Counted from the stretch's first letter, positions 9,599 to 21,442 are shown. The stretch: DNA of 60,263 nt from Alphaproteobacteria bacterium (GCA_021296255.1 JAGWAU010000028.1:2423-62685); one strand, 5' to 3'. Translations and numbers: made by a program. The notes: generated from the sequence alone by a model not told the origin.

Positions 9599-10579
9599 AT
9601 GAAGGCGGTTCTCTGTACCGAATGGGGTGGACCGGGGAAACTGAGCGTGGGCGATACCGATCCGCCCTCGCCGGCGGCCGGTGAAGTGGTGATCGACGTC
9701 AAGGCGGCGGGGGTGAACTTCGCCGATACCTTGATCATCCAGGGGACCTACCAGCTCAGGCCCGACTTCCCGTTCATCCCCGGTCTCGAGGTCGCCGGGA
9801 CCGTGGCCGAGCTGGGAGCAGGCGTCGACACCGTCTCGATCGGGGACCGCGTCGTCGGCATACCGAACATCGGCGCATTCGCTGAGCGGGTTGCGGTCAA
9901 GGCTGCAGCCGTCGTCCCGATCCCGGAGGCGATGGATTTCGAAACGGCGGCATCGTTCGCGGTCGCCTATTCGACGTCGCACATGGCGCTCGGCTACCGG
10001 GCCGGTCTCAAGGCGGGCGAGACCCTCATGGTGTTCGGGGCCGCCGGCGGCGTCGGCCTCACCGCCGTGGAGATCGGCAAAATCATGGGTGCCCAAGTCA
10101 TCGCCTGCGCCGGGACACGGGAGAAGCTTGACCTCTGCGCGGCGCGGGGCGCGGACCACGTCGTCAACTACAGCGGCGAGGACATCCGCGAGCGGGTCAA
10201 GGAGATCACGGGCGGCAAGGGGGCCGACGTGATCTACGACCCCGTCGGCGGCGAGGCCTTCGAGGCGGCGATGCGGTCCGTCAACTGGGAAGGCCGCATC
10301 ATCGTGATCGGCTTCGCCAGCGGCGATTTCAACCGGGCGCGGACCAACATCCTGCTGGTCAAGAACATCGCGGTCATGGGCTTTTATTGGGGTTCGTACT
10401 CCATGCACCGGCCCTCGGCCATCGGCGAGTCCATGACCGAGCTCGTCCACATGTGGGAGGCGGGCCGGCTCAAGCCCCATATCAGCCACACCATGCCGCT
10501 GGAGCGGGCGGGCGACGCGCTCGCCTTGATGATGGACCGGAAGTCGACCGGGAAGATGGTGCTCACGGTCGGCGCCTGA
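9599..10579 (+). CDS. NADPH:quinone oxidoreductase, zinc-free MDR family
   Basis: Medium-chain reductase of the QOR type, transferring hydride from NADPH to quinones or enones in the cytosol. The 326-residue protein starts at MKAVLCTEWGGPG, has the substrate-domain motif GVNFADTLIIQGTYQ and the cofactor-binding motif FGAAGGVGLTAVEIGK. There are no zinc ligands, as expected for QOR. The frame is open far upstream into the mug gene but the family start is at 9599. It lies 37 bases after mug in the same direction and ends four bases before the convergent molybdopterin gene. Confidence 0.9.
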   Translation: MKAVLCTEWGGPGKLSVGDTDPPSPAAGEVVIDVKAAGVNFADTLIIQGTYQLRPDFPFIPGLEVAGTVAELGAGVDTVSIGDRVVGIPNIGAFAERVAVKAAAVVPIPEAMDFETAASFAVAYSTSHMALGYRAGLKAGETLMVFGAAGGVGLTAVEIGKIMGAQVIACAGTREKLDLCAARGADHVVNYSGEDIRERVKEITGGKGADVIYDPVGGEAFEAAMRSVNWEGRIIVIGFASGDFNRARTNILLVKNIAVMGFYWGSYSMHRPSAIGESMTELVHMWEAGRLKPHISHTMPLERAGDALALMMDRKSTGKMVLTVGA

Positions 10580-10583
10580 GAGG

Positions 10584-12710
10584 TCAGACGGCCGCCCCGA
10601 GAGCCGCGACCTCGACGCGCGTGTCGGTGAGCGCGGGCCCCTGTCCGATATCGGTGAGAGCGGCGGGATTAAGGGCGTTGACGCCGACTCCGACACCGTC
10701 CGACTTGCGCCAGTGTCCCATCGGCACGACCACGACGCCCTCTGCCGTTTCATCCGATACCCGCGCGCTCACCTCGATCGTGGCGAGATCGTTGAAGACG
10801 CCGACCCGGTCGCCGTCCTCGATGCCCCGCGCCCTGGCATCGGTGGGGTGAACGAGAACCAGCGGATCGCCGGCGGCCTTTTTCTGAACGTCGAGATTTC
10901 CATAGCTGGAATTGAGGAACGCGTGGCTCTTCGGCGAAATGAGCACGAGCGGATGGCGGGGGTCGGCGGCTTCCGCCGGAACGTAGTCCGGGAGGGGGTC
11001 GACGGCGCCCGCCGGCTGGTCCTCCTCGTAACCCTGACGCAACCGGGGCAGCACCAGGTTTCCCTTCAGCGCACGTGACGACAGGAACTCGCACTTCCCG
11101 GACGGGGTCGGGAAGTCGCCCTCCGCGTGCGGCAATCGGGTGTCGGGATCGCCTACATTGAGACGCGCATAGCCTTTCCGCCGCAGGAACTCCATGTCGA
11201 TGCCCTCCAGCACCGGATGGTCCCAGTCGATGGCGTCGTGGGCGATCTCTTCGTCGGAGCGGCGGAAATACGGCTCGTTGAAACCGAAGGTCGCGGCGAG
11301 GCGCCGAAACAGCTCGGCGTTGGGCACGGACTCGCCGAGCGGCGCGATCGCGGGCTCGCTGATGCCGAGGAAGAACTGCCCCCATGAATAGACGAGCTCG
11401 AACTGCTCGAGCTGTGTCGAGGCCGGCAGGAGGATATCCGCGTAGTCCGCCGTGTCGGTTTGAAACTGCTCGCTGACCACCACGAACAGGTCGTCGCGTT
11501 CGAGCCCCCGGGCGACCGCCTGCTGGTCCGGCACCGTGACCATGGGATTGCAGTTGTAGACGAACAGGGCCTTGACCGGCGGATCGAGGTCGCCGGTCAG
11601 CGCCCGGCCCATCTCGATCTGGTTGACGACGCGGGTTCCCGGGCGGATGAAGTCGGGGCGGGAAATCCGGTCACCCCGCGAGGGCAGGGACCTTGCCGCG
11701 CTCTGCAGGACGCCGCCGCCGACGTAGCGCCAGGCGCCGACCAGGGCGGGCAGGGAGGCGAGCGCGCGAACGGCCTGGCCGCCGCTCCGATGGCGCTCCA
11801 CGGCCACGCCGACCCGAATGACCGACGGCCGGGTCGTCGCGTACTCGCGTGCGAGCAGAAGCACGTCGTCGGCGGGAAGCCCCGTGATCGCGGCGACACG
11901 GGCGGGCGGATACCGGGCCGCGCGCTCCTTGAGCTCATCGAAGCCCGTCGTGTAGTTGGCGACGTAGTCGGCATCGATCAGGTTCTCGGCGATGATCACG
12001 TTCATCATGCCGAGAGCCAGGGCGGCGTCGGTCCCGGGACGGATTCGCACGTGCCAATCCGCCTCGACCGCGGTGCGCGAGCGAATGGGATCGACGACCA
12101 CCACCTTGGCGCCGCCGCGCCGGGCTTCGGCGATCATCGGCCACTGGTGCATGTGCGTGGAGATCGTGTTGCAGCCCCAAATGACGATGTAACGCGAATG
12201 GACGAAGCTCAACGGATCGACGCCGCCCGAGACGCCGGTCGTCATGACGGAAGCGGAGTTTGCGGCGGAGGCGCAGAGCGTGCGCTCCATGATCGTCGCG
12301 CCGAGTCTGTTGAAGAAGGCGTCTCCCGAATTCAAACCGTGTACGAACCCCTGCTGTCCGATGTAGCTACAGGGCAGGATCGCTTCCGCTCCGAATTCCT
12401 CGATGACGGCGCCAAAGCGGTCGTGTATGGCGGCGAGCGCCTCGTCCCAGCTGATGCGCTCGAACCGGCCCTCGCCCTTGGCGCCGACTCGCCGTTGCGG
12501 ATAGAGCACGCGATCGGGGCTGTGGACCCGGTCCTGATAGTTCTTGACCTTCACGCACAACGTGCCGCGCGTGAACGGATGGTCGCGCCGGCCCCGGACG
12601 CCTACCACCCGGCCGTCCTCGACCGTCGCCACCATGGCGCACGAGTCGGGGCAATCGTGGGGGCACGTCGCGTAAATCTCTCTGGGCTCGGAAGTTTCCT
12701 GGACCGCCAC
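10584..12710 (-). CDS. Molybdopterin-dependent oxidoreductase with N-terminal 4Fe-4S site
   Basis: A large DMSO-reductase-superfamily subunit using bis-molybdopterin guanine dinucleotide. From the GTG at 12708-12710, preceded by a good ribosome site (GGGGAG), it has 708 residues. The Fe-S ligands are C16, C20, C24 and C52 (CPHDCPDSC then TLC). The molybdopterin domains follow, with DYADILLPASTQLE and the C-terminal dinucleotide-binding domain (PLVLISPKSHAFLNSSYGN). No Tat signal is visible, so it is probably cytoplasmic. No partner Fe-S or membrane subunit is next to it. Physiological substrate cannot be assigned. The frame is open upstream to 12791. Confidence 0.87.
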   Translation of the reverse strand: MAVQETSEPREIYATCPHDCPDSCAMVATVEDGRVVGVRGRRDHPFTRGTLCVKVKNYQDRVHSPDRVLYPQRRVGAKGEGRFERISWDEALAAIHDRFGAVIEEFGAEAILPCSYIGQQGFVHGLNSGDAFFNRLGATIMERTLCASAANSASVMTTGVSGGVDPLSFVHSRYIVIWGCNTISTHMHQWPMIAEARRGGAKVVVVDPIRSRTAVEADWHVRIRPGTDAALALGMMNVIIAENLIDADYVANYTTGFDELKERAARYPPARVAAITGLPADDVLLLAREYATTRPSVIRVGVAVERHRSGGQAVRALASLPALVGAWRYVGGGVLQSAARSLPSRGDRISRPDFIRPGTRVVNQIEMGRALTGDLDPPVKALFVYNCNPMVTVPDQQAVARGLERDDLFVVVSEQFQTDTADYADILLPASTQLEQFELVYSWGQFFLGISEPAIAPLGESVPNAELFRRLAATFGFNEPYFRRSDEEIAHDAIDWDHPVLEGIDMEFLRRKGYARLNVGDPDTRLPHAEGDFPTPSGKCEFLSSRALKGNLVLPRLRQGYEEDQPAGAVDPLPDYVPAEAADPRHPLVLISPKSHAFLNSSYGNLDVQKKAAGDPLVLVHPTDARARGIEDGDRVGVFNDLATIEVSARVSDETAEGVVVVPMGHWRKSDGVGVGVNALNPAALTDIGQGPALTDTRVEVAALGAAV

Positions 12711-12859
12711 GGACTTTCTCCCCGTCGGTGTGAGTATGATGTCGGGCCGGCATCGTATCAGAAACGTGCGCGGCGCTGCAGCCAACTCCATTTGACGGTG
12801 CGATTGCCCAAGGTGTAAGTCGGCTGCCGTCGCAAACCACGAACCGTCGGGACCGCTTC

Positions 12860-13981
12860 ATGGATAGCCAGCTATTCAAACCCATCAAGCTCCGCAACCT
12901 CGAGCTGGCCAACCGCATCGTCGTCGCGCCGATGTGCCAGTACAGCGCCGTGGACGGCACCGCAAGCGACTGGCATCTCATGCATCTCGGCCAATTCTCG
13001 GTCACGGGCGTCGGGTTGCTGTTGACGGAGGCGACGGGCGTGGTTCCCGAGGGACGCATCTCGCCGAACTGCCTGGGTCTCTATTCCGATGAGAACGAGA
13101 ACGCCCTGAAGCGCGTCGCGGCGTTCGTCCGGGAGTACGGCAATTCCCCCATCGGCATCCAGCTCGCCCACGCCGGCCGCAAGGCATCGACCGAACCGCC
13201 ATGGCGGGGACAAGGTCCGGTCATGCCAGAGGACGGCGGCTGGGAACCCGCGGCGCCGTCGGCGATTCCGTTTTCCAACCGTTCGGTCATGCCCAAGGCA
13301 TTGGACAAGGCGGGAATCGAGCACGCCCAGGGAGCGTTCGTCGCGGCGGCCAAGCGGGCCGAACGGCTCGACCTCGACTGCATCGAAATCCACGCGGCGC
13401 ATGGCTATCTGATGCAGTCGTTCCTCTCACCGCTTTCCAACAAGCGCGAAGACGAGTACGGCGGCAGCCTGGAGAACCGCATGCGGTTCCTCTTGGAGAC
13501 CTTCGGGAAGGTCCGTGCCGCGTGGCCGAAGGAGAAACCGCTCGGAGTCCGCATCACTTCAAGCGACTGGATCGACGGCGGCTGGGAGATCGGCGATTCC
13601 GTCGTCCTGGCCAGGGAGCTGGAGAAGCGGGGCTGCGACTTCATCGTGGCATCGAGCGGCGGCGCGACGCCCGATGCCGCCGTCGTCGCCGGGCCGGGCT
13701 ATCAGGTCGGCTTCGCCGCGGAGATCAAACGCAACCTGACGGACATGGCGGTGATGGCGGTGGGCCTGATCACCGATCCCCACCAAGCGGACAGCATCAT
13801 CCGCTCCGGCCAAGCCGACATGGTCGCGCTGGCGCGCGGCATGCTCTACAGGCCGCACTGGACGTGGGAGGCGGCCGTGGCGCTCGGACAGGAGGCGGCC
13901 TATCCCCACCAATACGCGCGCTGCCATCCCGATCTGTTGGGGTTGCCCGTGCCCGGCAAGCTGCCGGCGGCGAAGAATTAG
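12860..13981 (+). CDS. NADH:flavin oxidoreductase, YqjM-type Old Yellow Enzyme
   Basis: An FMN enzyme that reduces activated C=C bonds. The 373-residue protein starts LFKPIKLRNLELANRIVVAPMCQYS; the Cys in this segment is typical of the thermophilic-like YqjM group. HAAHGYLMQSFLSP (about 175-190) and the DEYGGSLENRMRF motif follow as in the family. The C-terminal barrel has the phosphate-binding GLITDP region. It is transcribed divergently from the molybdopterin gene with a 149-base gap that probably holds both promoters. Substrate is unknown. Confidence 0.92.
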   Translation: MDSQLFKPIKLRNLELANRIVVAPMCQYSAVDGTASDWHLMHLGQFSVTGVGLLLTEATGVVPEGRISPNCLGLYSDENENALKRVAAFVREYGNSPIGIQLAHAGRKASTEPPWRGQGPVMPEDGGWEPAAPSAIPFSNRSVMPKALDKAGIEHAQGAFVAAAKRAERLDLDCIEIHAAHGYLMQSFLSPLSNKREDEYGGSLENRMRFLLETFGKVRAAWPKEKPLGVRITSSDWIDGGWEIGDSVVLARELEKRGCDFIVASSGGATPDAAVVAGPGYQVGFAAEIKRNLTDMAVMAVGLITDPHQADSIIRSGQADMVALARGMLYRPHWTWEAAVALGQEAAYPHQYARCHPDLLGLPVPGKLPAAKN

Positions 13982-14008
13982 GGTGGTGCCGGTCGGGCGT
14001 TTGGATTT

Positions 14009-14156
14009 CGCCCCTCCCCTTACCCTTCGCCGATCTCGGGGAGGGAGGTTCAGAAGACGACGTTCCGGTCTCCTCCCCCGGGAGAGCGGCAGATCCGCTC
14101 GGGAACTTTCGTGCGGGAGCGAAGAACCTGCTCCTCGGGGGAAGTAGGGGTGGGGG
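14009..14156. repeat. Possible small palindromic (MITE-like) repeat overlapping the start of the MATE gene
   Basis: A G/C-rich stretch whose left end (CGCCCCTCCCCTTACCC, 14009-14025) is an imperfect inverted copy of its right end (GGGGTGGGGGCG near 14145-14156). Internal dyads occur between, for example CTCCCCCGGGAG near 14081-14092. Short C-run/G-run palindromes of this kind are common intergenic repeats in Alphaproteobacteria. The right end reaches into the first codons of the MATE frame. Other copies elsewhere in the genome cannot be checked here. Confidence 0.4.
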
Positions 14157-15475
14157 CGGCCCCGACGTCGCCGCCAGCGGACGGCGAACACCGGCGGGTT
14201 TGGCGGATCGCCGGACCCATCATCCTGTCCAACGTCTCCGTGCCGTTGCTGGGTGCGGTCGATACGGCCGTCGTCGGTCATCTCGACAGCCCCGTCTATC
14301 TGGGCGGCGTGGCCATCGGAACGCTCATCTTCAACTACGTGTATTGGGGGTTCGGCTTTCTGCGCATGGGCACGACCGGACTGGCCGCCCAGGCGCTCGG
14401 CGTACGCGACGGTCAGGAAGTCTGGGCCACTCTGCACCGGGGATTCGTCATCGCCGCCGTGTTGTCGGCGCTCGTCATCGCGCTGCAGGTTCCGGTCGTC
14501 GGGATGGCCCTGTGGCTGGTCGACGCCAGCGTACCGGTGGAAGCCCTGGCGGGCGAGTATTTCCGCATCCGTATCTGGGCGGCGCCGGCCGCGCTCGCAA
14601 ACTACGTGGTGCTGGGCTGGCTCATCGGCTTGCAGCGGGCCGGCTCGGCCCTCACGATACAGGTGTTCATGAACGGCCTGAACGTGGTCCTGGATCTCGT
14701 GTTCGTGATCGGCTTCGGCTGGGACGTCAAGGGCGTCGCACTCGCCAGCGCGCTTTCCGAATACACCGCCATCGTCCTTGGCCTGTTCCTATGCGTGCGA
14801 GTTCTTCGCGCGGAGCGGGCGCAGCGGAACGCGAAGGTGCTATGGGACGTCATGCGGTTCCGCCGTCTCGCCGCGATCAACGGCGACATCTTCATTCGCA
14901 CGCTGTTCCTGATCTCCGCGTTCGCGGTGTTCACCGCGCAGGCAGCCGAGATGGGCGATGCGATCCTCGCCGTCAACGCGCTGCTGCTCAATTTCCAGAT
15001 GTTCCTCTCCCATGCCCTCGCGGCGAGCGCGCTCGTGGGGGGCGCGGCCGGTGCGCGCGACCGTACCGCCTTCCGCCGTTCCGTCGTCGTGTCGACGCTC
15101 TGGGCGGCTGGAACCGCGTTGGTGTTCATCGTGGTGTACGCCTCGGCGGGACGCCTCATTGTCGACGTGCTCACCGGCCTGCAGGACGTGCGGCATGAGT
15201 CGTACGCATACCTGCCCTGGCTGATCGCTTCCCCGCTGATCTCGGTCTGGAGCTTCCAACTCGACGGCGTCTACATCGGCGCGACCGAAACTCGCCTGAT
15301 GCGGAACACGATGGTGCTCTCGTTCCTCGGATACGTCGGGGCGCTGGCACTCCTGGTACCGGCGTACGGCAACCACGGACTGTGGGCCGCGCTGATGTTT
15401 TTCATGGCCTTGCGCGGGATCACGCTCGCCGTGCCCTATCCAGCCATCGAGCGGCGAATCGAGGGAGGGATTTAA
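14111..15475 (+). CDS. MATE family efflux transporter (DinF-like)
   Basis: Inner-membrane antiporter exporting drugs or metabolites with Na+ or H+ influx. The 454-residue frame has about 12 hydrophobic segments. The start of the conserved region, RRVWRIAGPIILSNVSVPLLGAVDTAVVGHL (about 28-58, given in part), is diagnostic for the DinF branch of MATE proteins. The true start is uncertain: the GTG at 14111 lies inside a repeat-like region, and GTG at 14150 is an alternative. The extra N-terminal residues are probably encoded by the repeat. It stands alone between OYE and the MFS gene, so its substrate has no context. Confidence 0.85.
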   Translation: MRERRTCSSGEVGVGAAPTSPPADGEHRRVWRIAGPIILSNVSVPLLGAVDTAVVGHLDSPVYLGGVAIGTLIFNYVYWGFGFLRMGTTGLAAQALGVRDGQEVWATLHRGFVIAAVLSALVIALQVPVVGMALWLVDASVPVEALAGEYFRIRIWAAPAALANYVVLGWLIGLQRAGSALTIQVFMNGLNVVLDLVFVIGFGWDVKGVALASALSEYTAIVLGLFLCVRVLRAERAQRNAKVLWDVMRFRRLAAINGDIFIRTLFLISAFAVFTAQAAEMGDAILAVNALLLNFQMFLSHALAASALVGGAAGARDRTAFRRSVVVSTLWAAGTALVFIVVYASAGRLIVDVLTGLQDVRHESYAYLPWLIASPLISVWSFQLDGVYIGATETRLMRNTMVLSFLGYVGALALLVPAYGNHGLWAALMFFMALRGITLAVPYPAIERRIEGGI

Positions 15476-15665
15476 CCGTCCGGCGCGGTCCGCCTCTACG
15501 CGCGCCCGTTCGAGAACCCGGCCACTTCGATCGCCTCGAAGGCCAGATCGCAAGCGCCCGAACATCAAAGGGTTTCATGTCCGTTCGAGCTCTTCCGGCG
15601 CATTGCGCCGGGCGGATTGCCACGTATAGTGCCTGACCGGCCCACGCCAGCGGTGATCGAGAATT

Positions 15666-16895
15666 TTGTCCCTCTCCGAACGACTTACCGGGATGTCCTG
15701 GCGGGACCAGCCTCCGGTCATGACCCTGGCGCTGGGTCATGGCGGCACGCACTGGGCCTTCGGCACCTTCTACGTCCTGCTGCCGTTCATCGCGCGGCAA
15801 CTGGGACTGAGCTATGCCGAGGCCGGCTTGCTCGTGGCCATCTATCACGCCAGCGGGTTCACTGCCTCGATCGGCAGCGGTGCCCTCATCGACGTGGTCG
15901 GGCGGCAGGTCATGTTCCAGATCGTCGCCCTTCTGATGGGTGCCGGGGGGCTGCTGGCCCTCGGCATGACCGGCGAGTTCCTGATAATCGGCGTGATGAT
16001 CGTCTTCATCGGCGCCGGCGCAAACCTGTGGCATCCGGCCGCGATCTCCTACCTGTCCGGCCGCTTCCCCAACAATCGGGGCTACACGCTCTCCATCCAC
16101 GCCCTCGGCGCCAATATCGGCGACAGCATGGCGCCCCTCGTGGCGGGCGCGGCCCTGATCTGGTTCACCTGGCAGGGCGCGGCGATGGTCAATGCGGTAC
16201 CGATCTTCGCCGCTTCCCTGGTCGTAGCCGTGGTCCTGCTGCGGGAGAGAAGCACCGGAGGCGCACCGCACGACCGCGGCATGTCGATCGGCGAGTACGT
16301 TACCCGAGTGAAAGGCGTGATCCGCGACAGGGCGGTGCTCGGCCTCTGCGTCATGGCCGCCTTCCGTAACATGACCCAGAACGGCCTGTTCGTGTTCCTG
16401 CCGCTCTATCTCGCCGACGTGGTCAAGGTGAGCCCGCTGACCCTCGGGCTCGCCCTGTCGGCACTGCAGATCGGCGGCCTGATCGCCGCCCCCATCGCCG
16501 GAACCGCTTCCGACCGGGTTGGTCGCCGACCGGTCGTCGTCGTCGCGTTGAGCGCCTCCACGGCGCTTATCGTGATCCTCACGTTCATCGACGACGAGAC
16601 CATCTTCGTCGCCGGCGTCTCGCTGCTGGGCTTCGCCATGTTTGCCACACGGCCGGTGATCCACAGCTGGCTGATGGACCTGACTCCGCCTCAGCTCGGC
16701 GGCTCGGCGACGAGTCTGTTGTTCGGCACCCAGGCCGGTCTCTCGACTCTGACGCCCGCCGTCGGCGGACTCATCGCCGACACCTGGGGCCTCGCCTCGG
16801 TATTCTACTTCCTGGCAGGCACGATGCTGGTCGCCAACGTCCTGGTCTTCCTGCTGCCCCGCCGCGACCCGCACTTGGCCGCCGCCGGCGATTGA
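15666..16895 (+). CDS. MFS transporter
   Basis: A 12-segment major facilitator transporter of about 409 residues. The loop between segments 2 and 3 has GALIDVVGRQ and its counterpart in the second half reads GTASDRVGRRPVV, the standard MFS A-motif. The TTG at 15666 is one possible start; the ATG at 15693 (MSWRDQPPVM) is an alternative and would lose nine residues. It lies 54 bases upstream of a class III aminotransferase in the same direction, so it may import or export that enzyme's substrate or product. Substrate specificity cannot be read from sequence. Confidence 0.87.
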   Translation: MSLSERLTGMSWRDQPPVMTLALGHGGTHWAFGTFYVLLPFIARQLGLSYAEAGLLVAIYHASGFTASIGSGALIDVVGRQVMFQIVALLMGAGGLLALGMTGEFLIIGVMIVFIGAGANLWHPAAISYLSGRFPNNRGYTLSIHALGANIGDSMAPLVAGAALIWFTWQGAAMVNAVPIFAASLVVAVVLLRERSTGGAPHDRGMSIGEYVTRVKGVIRDRAVLGLCVMAAFRNMTQNGLFVFLPLYLADVVKVSPLTLGLALSALQIGGLIAAPIAGTASDRVGRRPVVVVALSASTALIVILTFIDDETIFVAGVSLLGFAMFATRPVIHSWLMDLTPPQLGGSATSLLFGTQAGLSTLTPAVGGLIADTWGLASVFYFLAGTMLVANVLVFLLPRRDPHLAAAGD

Positions 16896-16949
16896 CTCGC
16901 CTGGGAGCGGCGCGCAGCCTATCGTCAGCCAGATACGGGAGGGTATCCG

Positions 16950-18260
16950 ATGGCCATGCAACCCAATGTCGACCTCGACGCCGCGCTCAAGGAGGCGGCG
17001 GACAAATACGCCACCGCCAATCCCGGCAGCCGCGCCTATCACGAGGCTGCCTCCAAGCCGATCGCCGGCGGCGTCGGCCGCAGTTCGCTCTACTTCCGGC
17101 CCTTTCCCCTCGCCTTCTCGCGCGGAGAGGGCGCCTACATCTGGGACATGGACGATCATCGCTATGCCGATTTCATGGGCGACTACACGGCGGGCATTTT
17201 CGGGCACAATCACCCGATCACCCGCCGCACGATCACCGAGACCCTGGACAACGGCATCGCCCTCAACGGACCCCACAAGCACGAAGCTCCCTTCGCCGAG
17301 GCCTTGTGCCGGCGCTTCCCGGCCTTCGAGCAGATCCGCTTCGCCAATTCCGGCACCGAGGCCAACATCTGGGCCCTGAGCCTCGCCCGCGCCGTTACGG
17401 GCAGGACGCACGTGATGGCGTTCGAGGGCTGCTACCACGGCGGGGTGCTCAACTTCGAGCACGGCCCTGCGCCGGTGAACTATCCCGTCCCGTGGGTGCT
17501 GGCGCCTTACAACGACCTCGACGGCACCCTCGCCCTGATCGACAAGCACGAGAACGATCTGGCGGCCGTGTTCGTCGAACCGATGGTGGGCGCTGGCGGG
17601 TGCATCCCGGCGGAACGGGAATTCCTGCGGGGCCTGCGCGACGCGACCCAGGAGAAGGGGATCGTCTTCGTTTTCGACGAGGTGATGACTTCCCGCCTCG
17701 GGCCGAACGGCTATCAAGGCGAGGTCGGAATCACGCCGGACCTGACGACGGTCAGCAAATACCTCGGCGGTGGCCTGACGTTCGGCGCCTTCGGCGGCCG
17801 CACCGACTTGATGAGACACTACGACCAGACGGGCGAGAAGCCGTTGCCGCAGGCCGGCACCTTCAACAACAACGTGCTCACGATGACCGCCGGCCTGGCG
17901 GCCCTCGAGGAGATCTACACCGAGGACGCCGCGCGCGACCTCAACGCCCGGGGAGACGATCTGCGCAGGCGGCTCAATGCGCTCGCCAGCAAGCATGGCC
18001 TGCCGGTGCAGTTCACCGGAGTGGGCTCGATGCTCAACATCCATTTCACGGCCGAACCCATCCGGGCGCCGGAAGACGTCCTCAAAACGGACTTGCGAAA
18101 GCGCGATCTTTTCCACTTCGACATGATGGACCAGGACCATTTTCTCGCGCGCACCGGCATGATCACCCTGTCGCTGCCGATGACCGAGACGGAGATCGCG
18201 GGCATCGCCGCCGCCGTCGACGAGTTTTTGGCCAGCCGGAAGTCGCTGCTGACCGGGTGA
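16950..18260 (+). CDS. Class III PLP aminotransferase, glutamate-1-semialdehyde aminomutase-like
   Basis: A 436-residue fold-type I PLP enzyme. The PLP lysine is K270 in TTVSKYLGGG and the preceding FDEVMTSR motif holds the Asp that contacts the cofactor ring. The sequence NSGTEANIWALSLARA resembles glutamate-1-semialdehyde 2,1-aminomutase. Alphaproteobacteria make 5-aminolevulinate by another route (ALA synthase), so a catabolic transaminase role is more likely than haem synthesis. It follows the MFS gene closely and ends 12 bases from the convergent acetoacetate-CoA ligase. Substrate unknown. Confidence 0.85.
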   Translation: MAMQPNVDLDAALKEAADKYATANPGSRAYHEAASKPIAGGVGRSSLYFRPFPLAFSRGEGAYIWDMDDHRYADFMGDYTAGIFGHNHPITRRTITETLDNGIALNGPHKHEAPFAEALCRRFPAFEQIRFANSGTEANIWALSLARAVTGRTHVMAFEGCYHGGVLNFEHGPAPVNYPVPWVLAPYNDLDGTLALIDKHENDLAAVFVEPMVGAGGCIPAEREFLRGLRDATQEKGIVFVFDEVMTSRLGPNGYQGEVGITPDLTTVSKYLGGGLTFGAFGGRTDLMRHYDQTGEKPLPQAGTFNNNVLTMTAGLAALEEIYTEDAARDLNARGDDLRRRLNALASKHGLPVQFTGVGSMLNIHFTAEPIRAPEDVLKTDLRKRDLFHFDMMDQDHFLARTGMITLSLPMTETEIAGIAAAVDEFLASRKSLLTG

Positions 18261-18272
18261 CGCGTCCGCGGG

Positions 18273-20234
<1,962 letters not shown>

Positions 20235-20494
20235 CAAGCCCTCCCCGTTCGTGAGCCTCGGTCGATCTGAACCACGGTCCGCTATCGGATATTGCCGAGC
20301 CGGACGGCGGGTGGGAAGCGCCATGGGACGATTGACCCGGGCGTGGGACGGGCGGTTCTCCGGCACCGGGTCGCGTCATGCTGTAAGAATGGAGGCGTGA
20401 GTGAACGGCAACCCGACCCGGAACTCGCGGACAGCCCTCTCTTCGGAAGAAGACACGGCACCGCATCGGCAAGCGGCGGCGGAGAGGTCGCGGC

Positions 20495-21442
20495 GTGACC
20501 CGCGGGATACCGGGAAACGGCCCGCGAAGGCTGACCAACGCGGCGCGGGGCGCCCTGCTGATGATCGTGGCCTCGGCGTTCTTTTCGGCCATGGTCGGCG
20601 GCATCCGCGAGGTCTCCGCATCCATCCCCTCGATCGAGACCGTGTTCTTCCGAAACTTGTTCGGACTTCTCGCGTTGTCGCCGCTGTTCATCCGCCAGGG
20701 GCTCGGTGTCCTCCGGGCGAACCGTTACGGATTGCTGTTCGTGCGCGGTTGTATGGCGCTCGTATTCCAAGTGACTTGGTTTTACGCCGTGTCCGTGGTT
20801 CCGGTAGCGGACGCCGTGGCGCTGAGCTTCACGGCTCCGCTGTTCACCACCGTGCTGGCCATCATCGTTCTCAAGGAGGTCGTACGCATACGGCGATGGA
20901 CGGCCACTCTTCTCGGCTTTGCCGGCGCCCTGCTGATCCTGCGCCCCGGCTTCGCGGAGATCGACCCGAACCTGCTGATCGTCATTTTCTCGGCCGCCGG
21001 CATGGCCGCCGCCTTCATCGTCATCAAGATCCTCTCGCGTACGGAGTCCTCGACTACGATCGTCGCCTACCTCAACTTGTTCATGGTCCCCGCCGCCCTC
21101 ATTCCGGCACTGTTCGTGTGGCAATGGCCCACCGCCCAGGAATTCACGTGGCTGGTCGTCGTCGGCGTCTCCGGCACGTGCGCCCACCTGGCGATGACCA
21201 AGGCCTTTGCCATCGCCGAGACCACCGTCATCATGCCCTTCGATTTCACGCGTCTGCCGTTTACCGCGCTGATCGGTTACCTCGCCTTCGGCGAGGTGCC
21301 CGACATCTGGACCTGGGTCGGTGCCGCGGTGATCTTTTCCAGCACTTTCTACATTACCCACCGCGAGGCGCAGATCGAGCGCGCTGCGGCGGCGAGGCGC
21401 CCACGGGCCCGGCATGACGAGCCGTCAGGGGAACGGTCCTAG
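20495..21442 (+). CDS. DMT-family (EamA) transporter
   Basis: A 10-segment inner-membrane carrier of about 315 residues made of two EamA halves. The first repeat includes ETVFFRNLFGLLALSPLF, and the second ends with TALIGYLAFGEVPDIWTWVGAAVIFSS, both typical. The GTG start at 20495 is preceded by GGAGAGG and is the first possible start after an in-frame TGA at 20402. Related proteins carry metabolites such as S-adenosylmethionine, riboflavin or amino acids; no specific substrate is evident. Its stop overlaps the convergent DUF1232 gene by four bases. Confidence 0.87.
   Translation: MTRGIPGNGPRRLTNAARGALLMIVASAFFSAMVGGIREVSASIPSIETVFFRNLFGLLALSPLFIRQGLGVLRANRYGLLFVRGCMALVFQVTWFYAVSVVPVADAVALSFTAPLFTTVLAIIVLKEVVRIRRWTATLLGFAGALLILRPGFAEIDPNLLIVIFSAAGMAAAFIVIKILSRTESSTTIVAYLNLFMVPAALIPALFVWQWPTAQEFTWLVVVGVSGTCAHLAMTKAFAIAETTVIMPFDFTRLPFTALIGYLAFGEVPDIWTWVGAAVIFSSTFYITHREAQIERAAAARRPRARHDEPSGERS

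Noticed and set aside
15420-18140. A long minus-strand open frame opposite the MFS and aminotransferase genes
   Set aside because: Antisense shadow of two recognised genes with no recognisable protein family.
16950-18260. Glutamate-1-semialdehyde aminomutase in haem synthesis (hemL)
   Set aside because: Alphaproteobacteria normally use ALA synthase, and the gene sits beside an MFS transporter rather than tetrapyrrole genes; a catabolic transaminase is more likely.
20397-20499. A GTG-started frame of about 33 codons ending in a GTGA overlap with the DMT transporter
   Set aside because: Overlap is suggestive of a leader peptide, but the start lacks a clear ribosome site and the composition is not distinctive.
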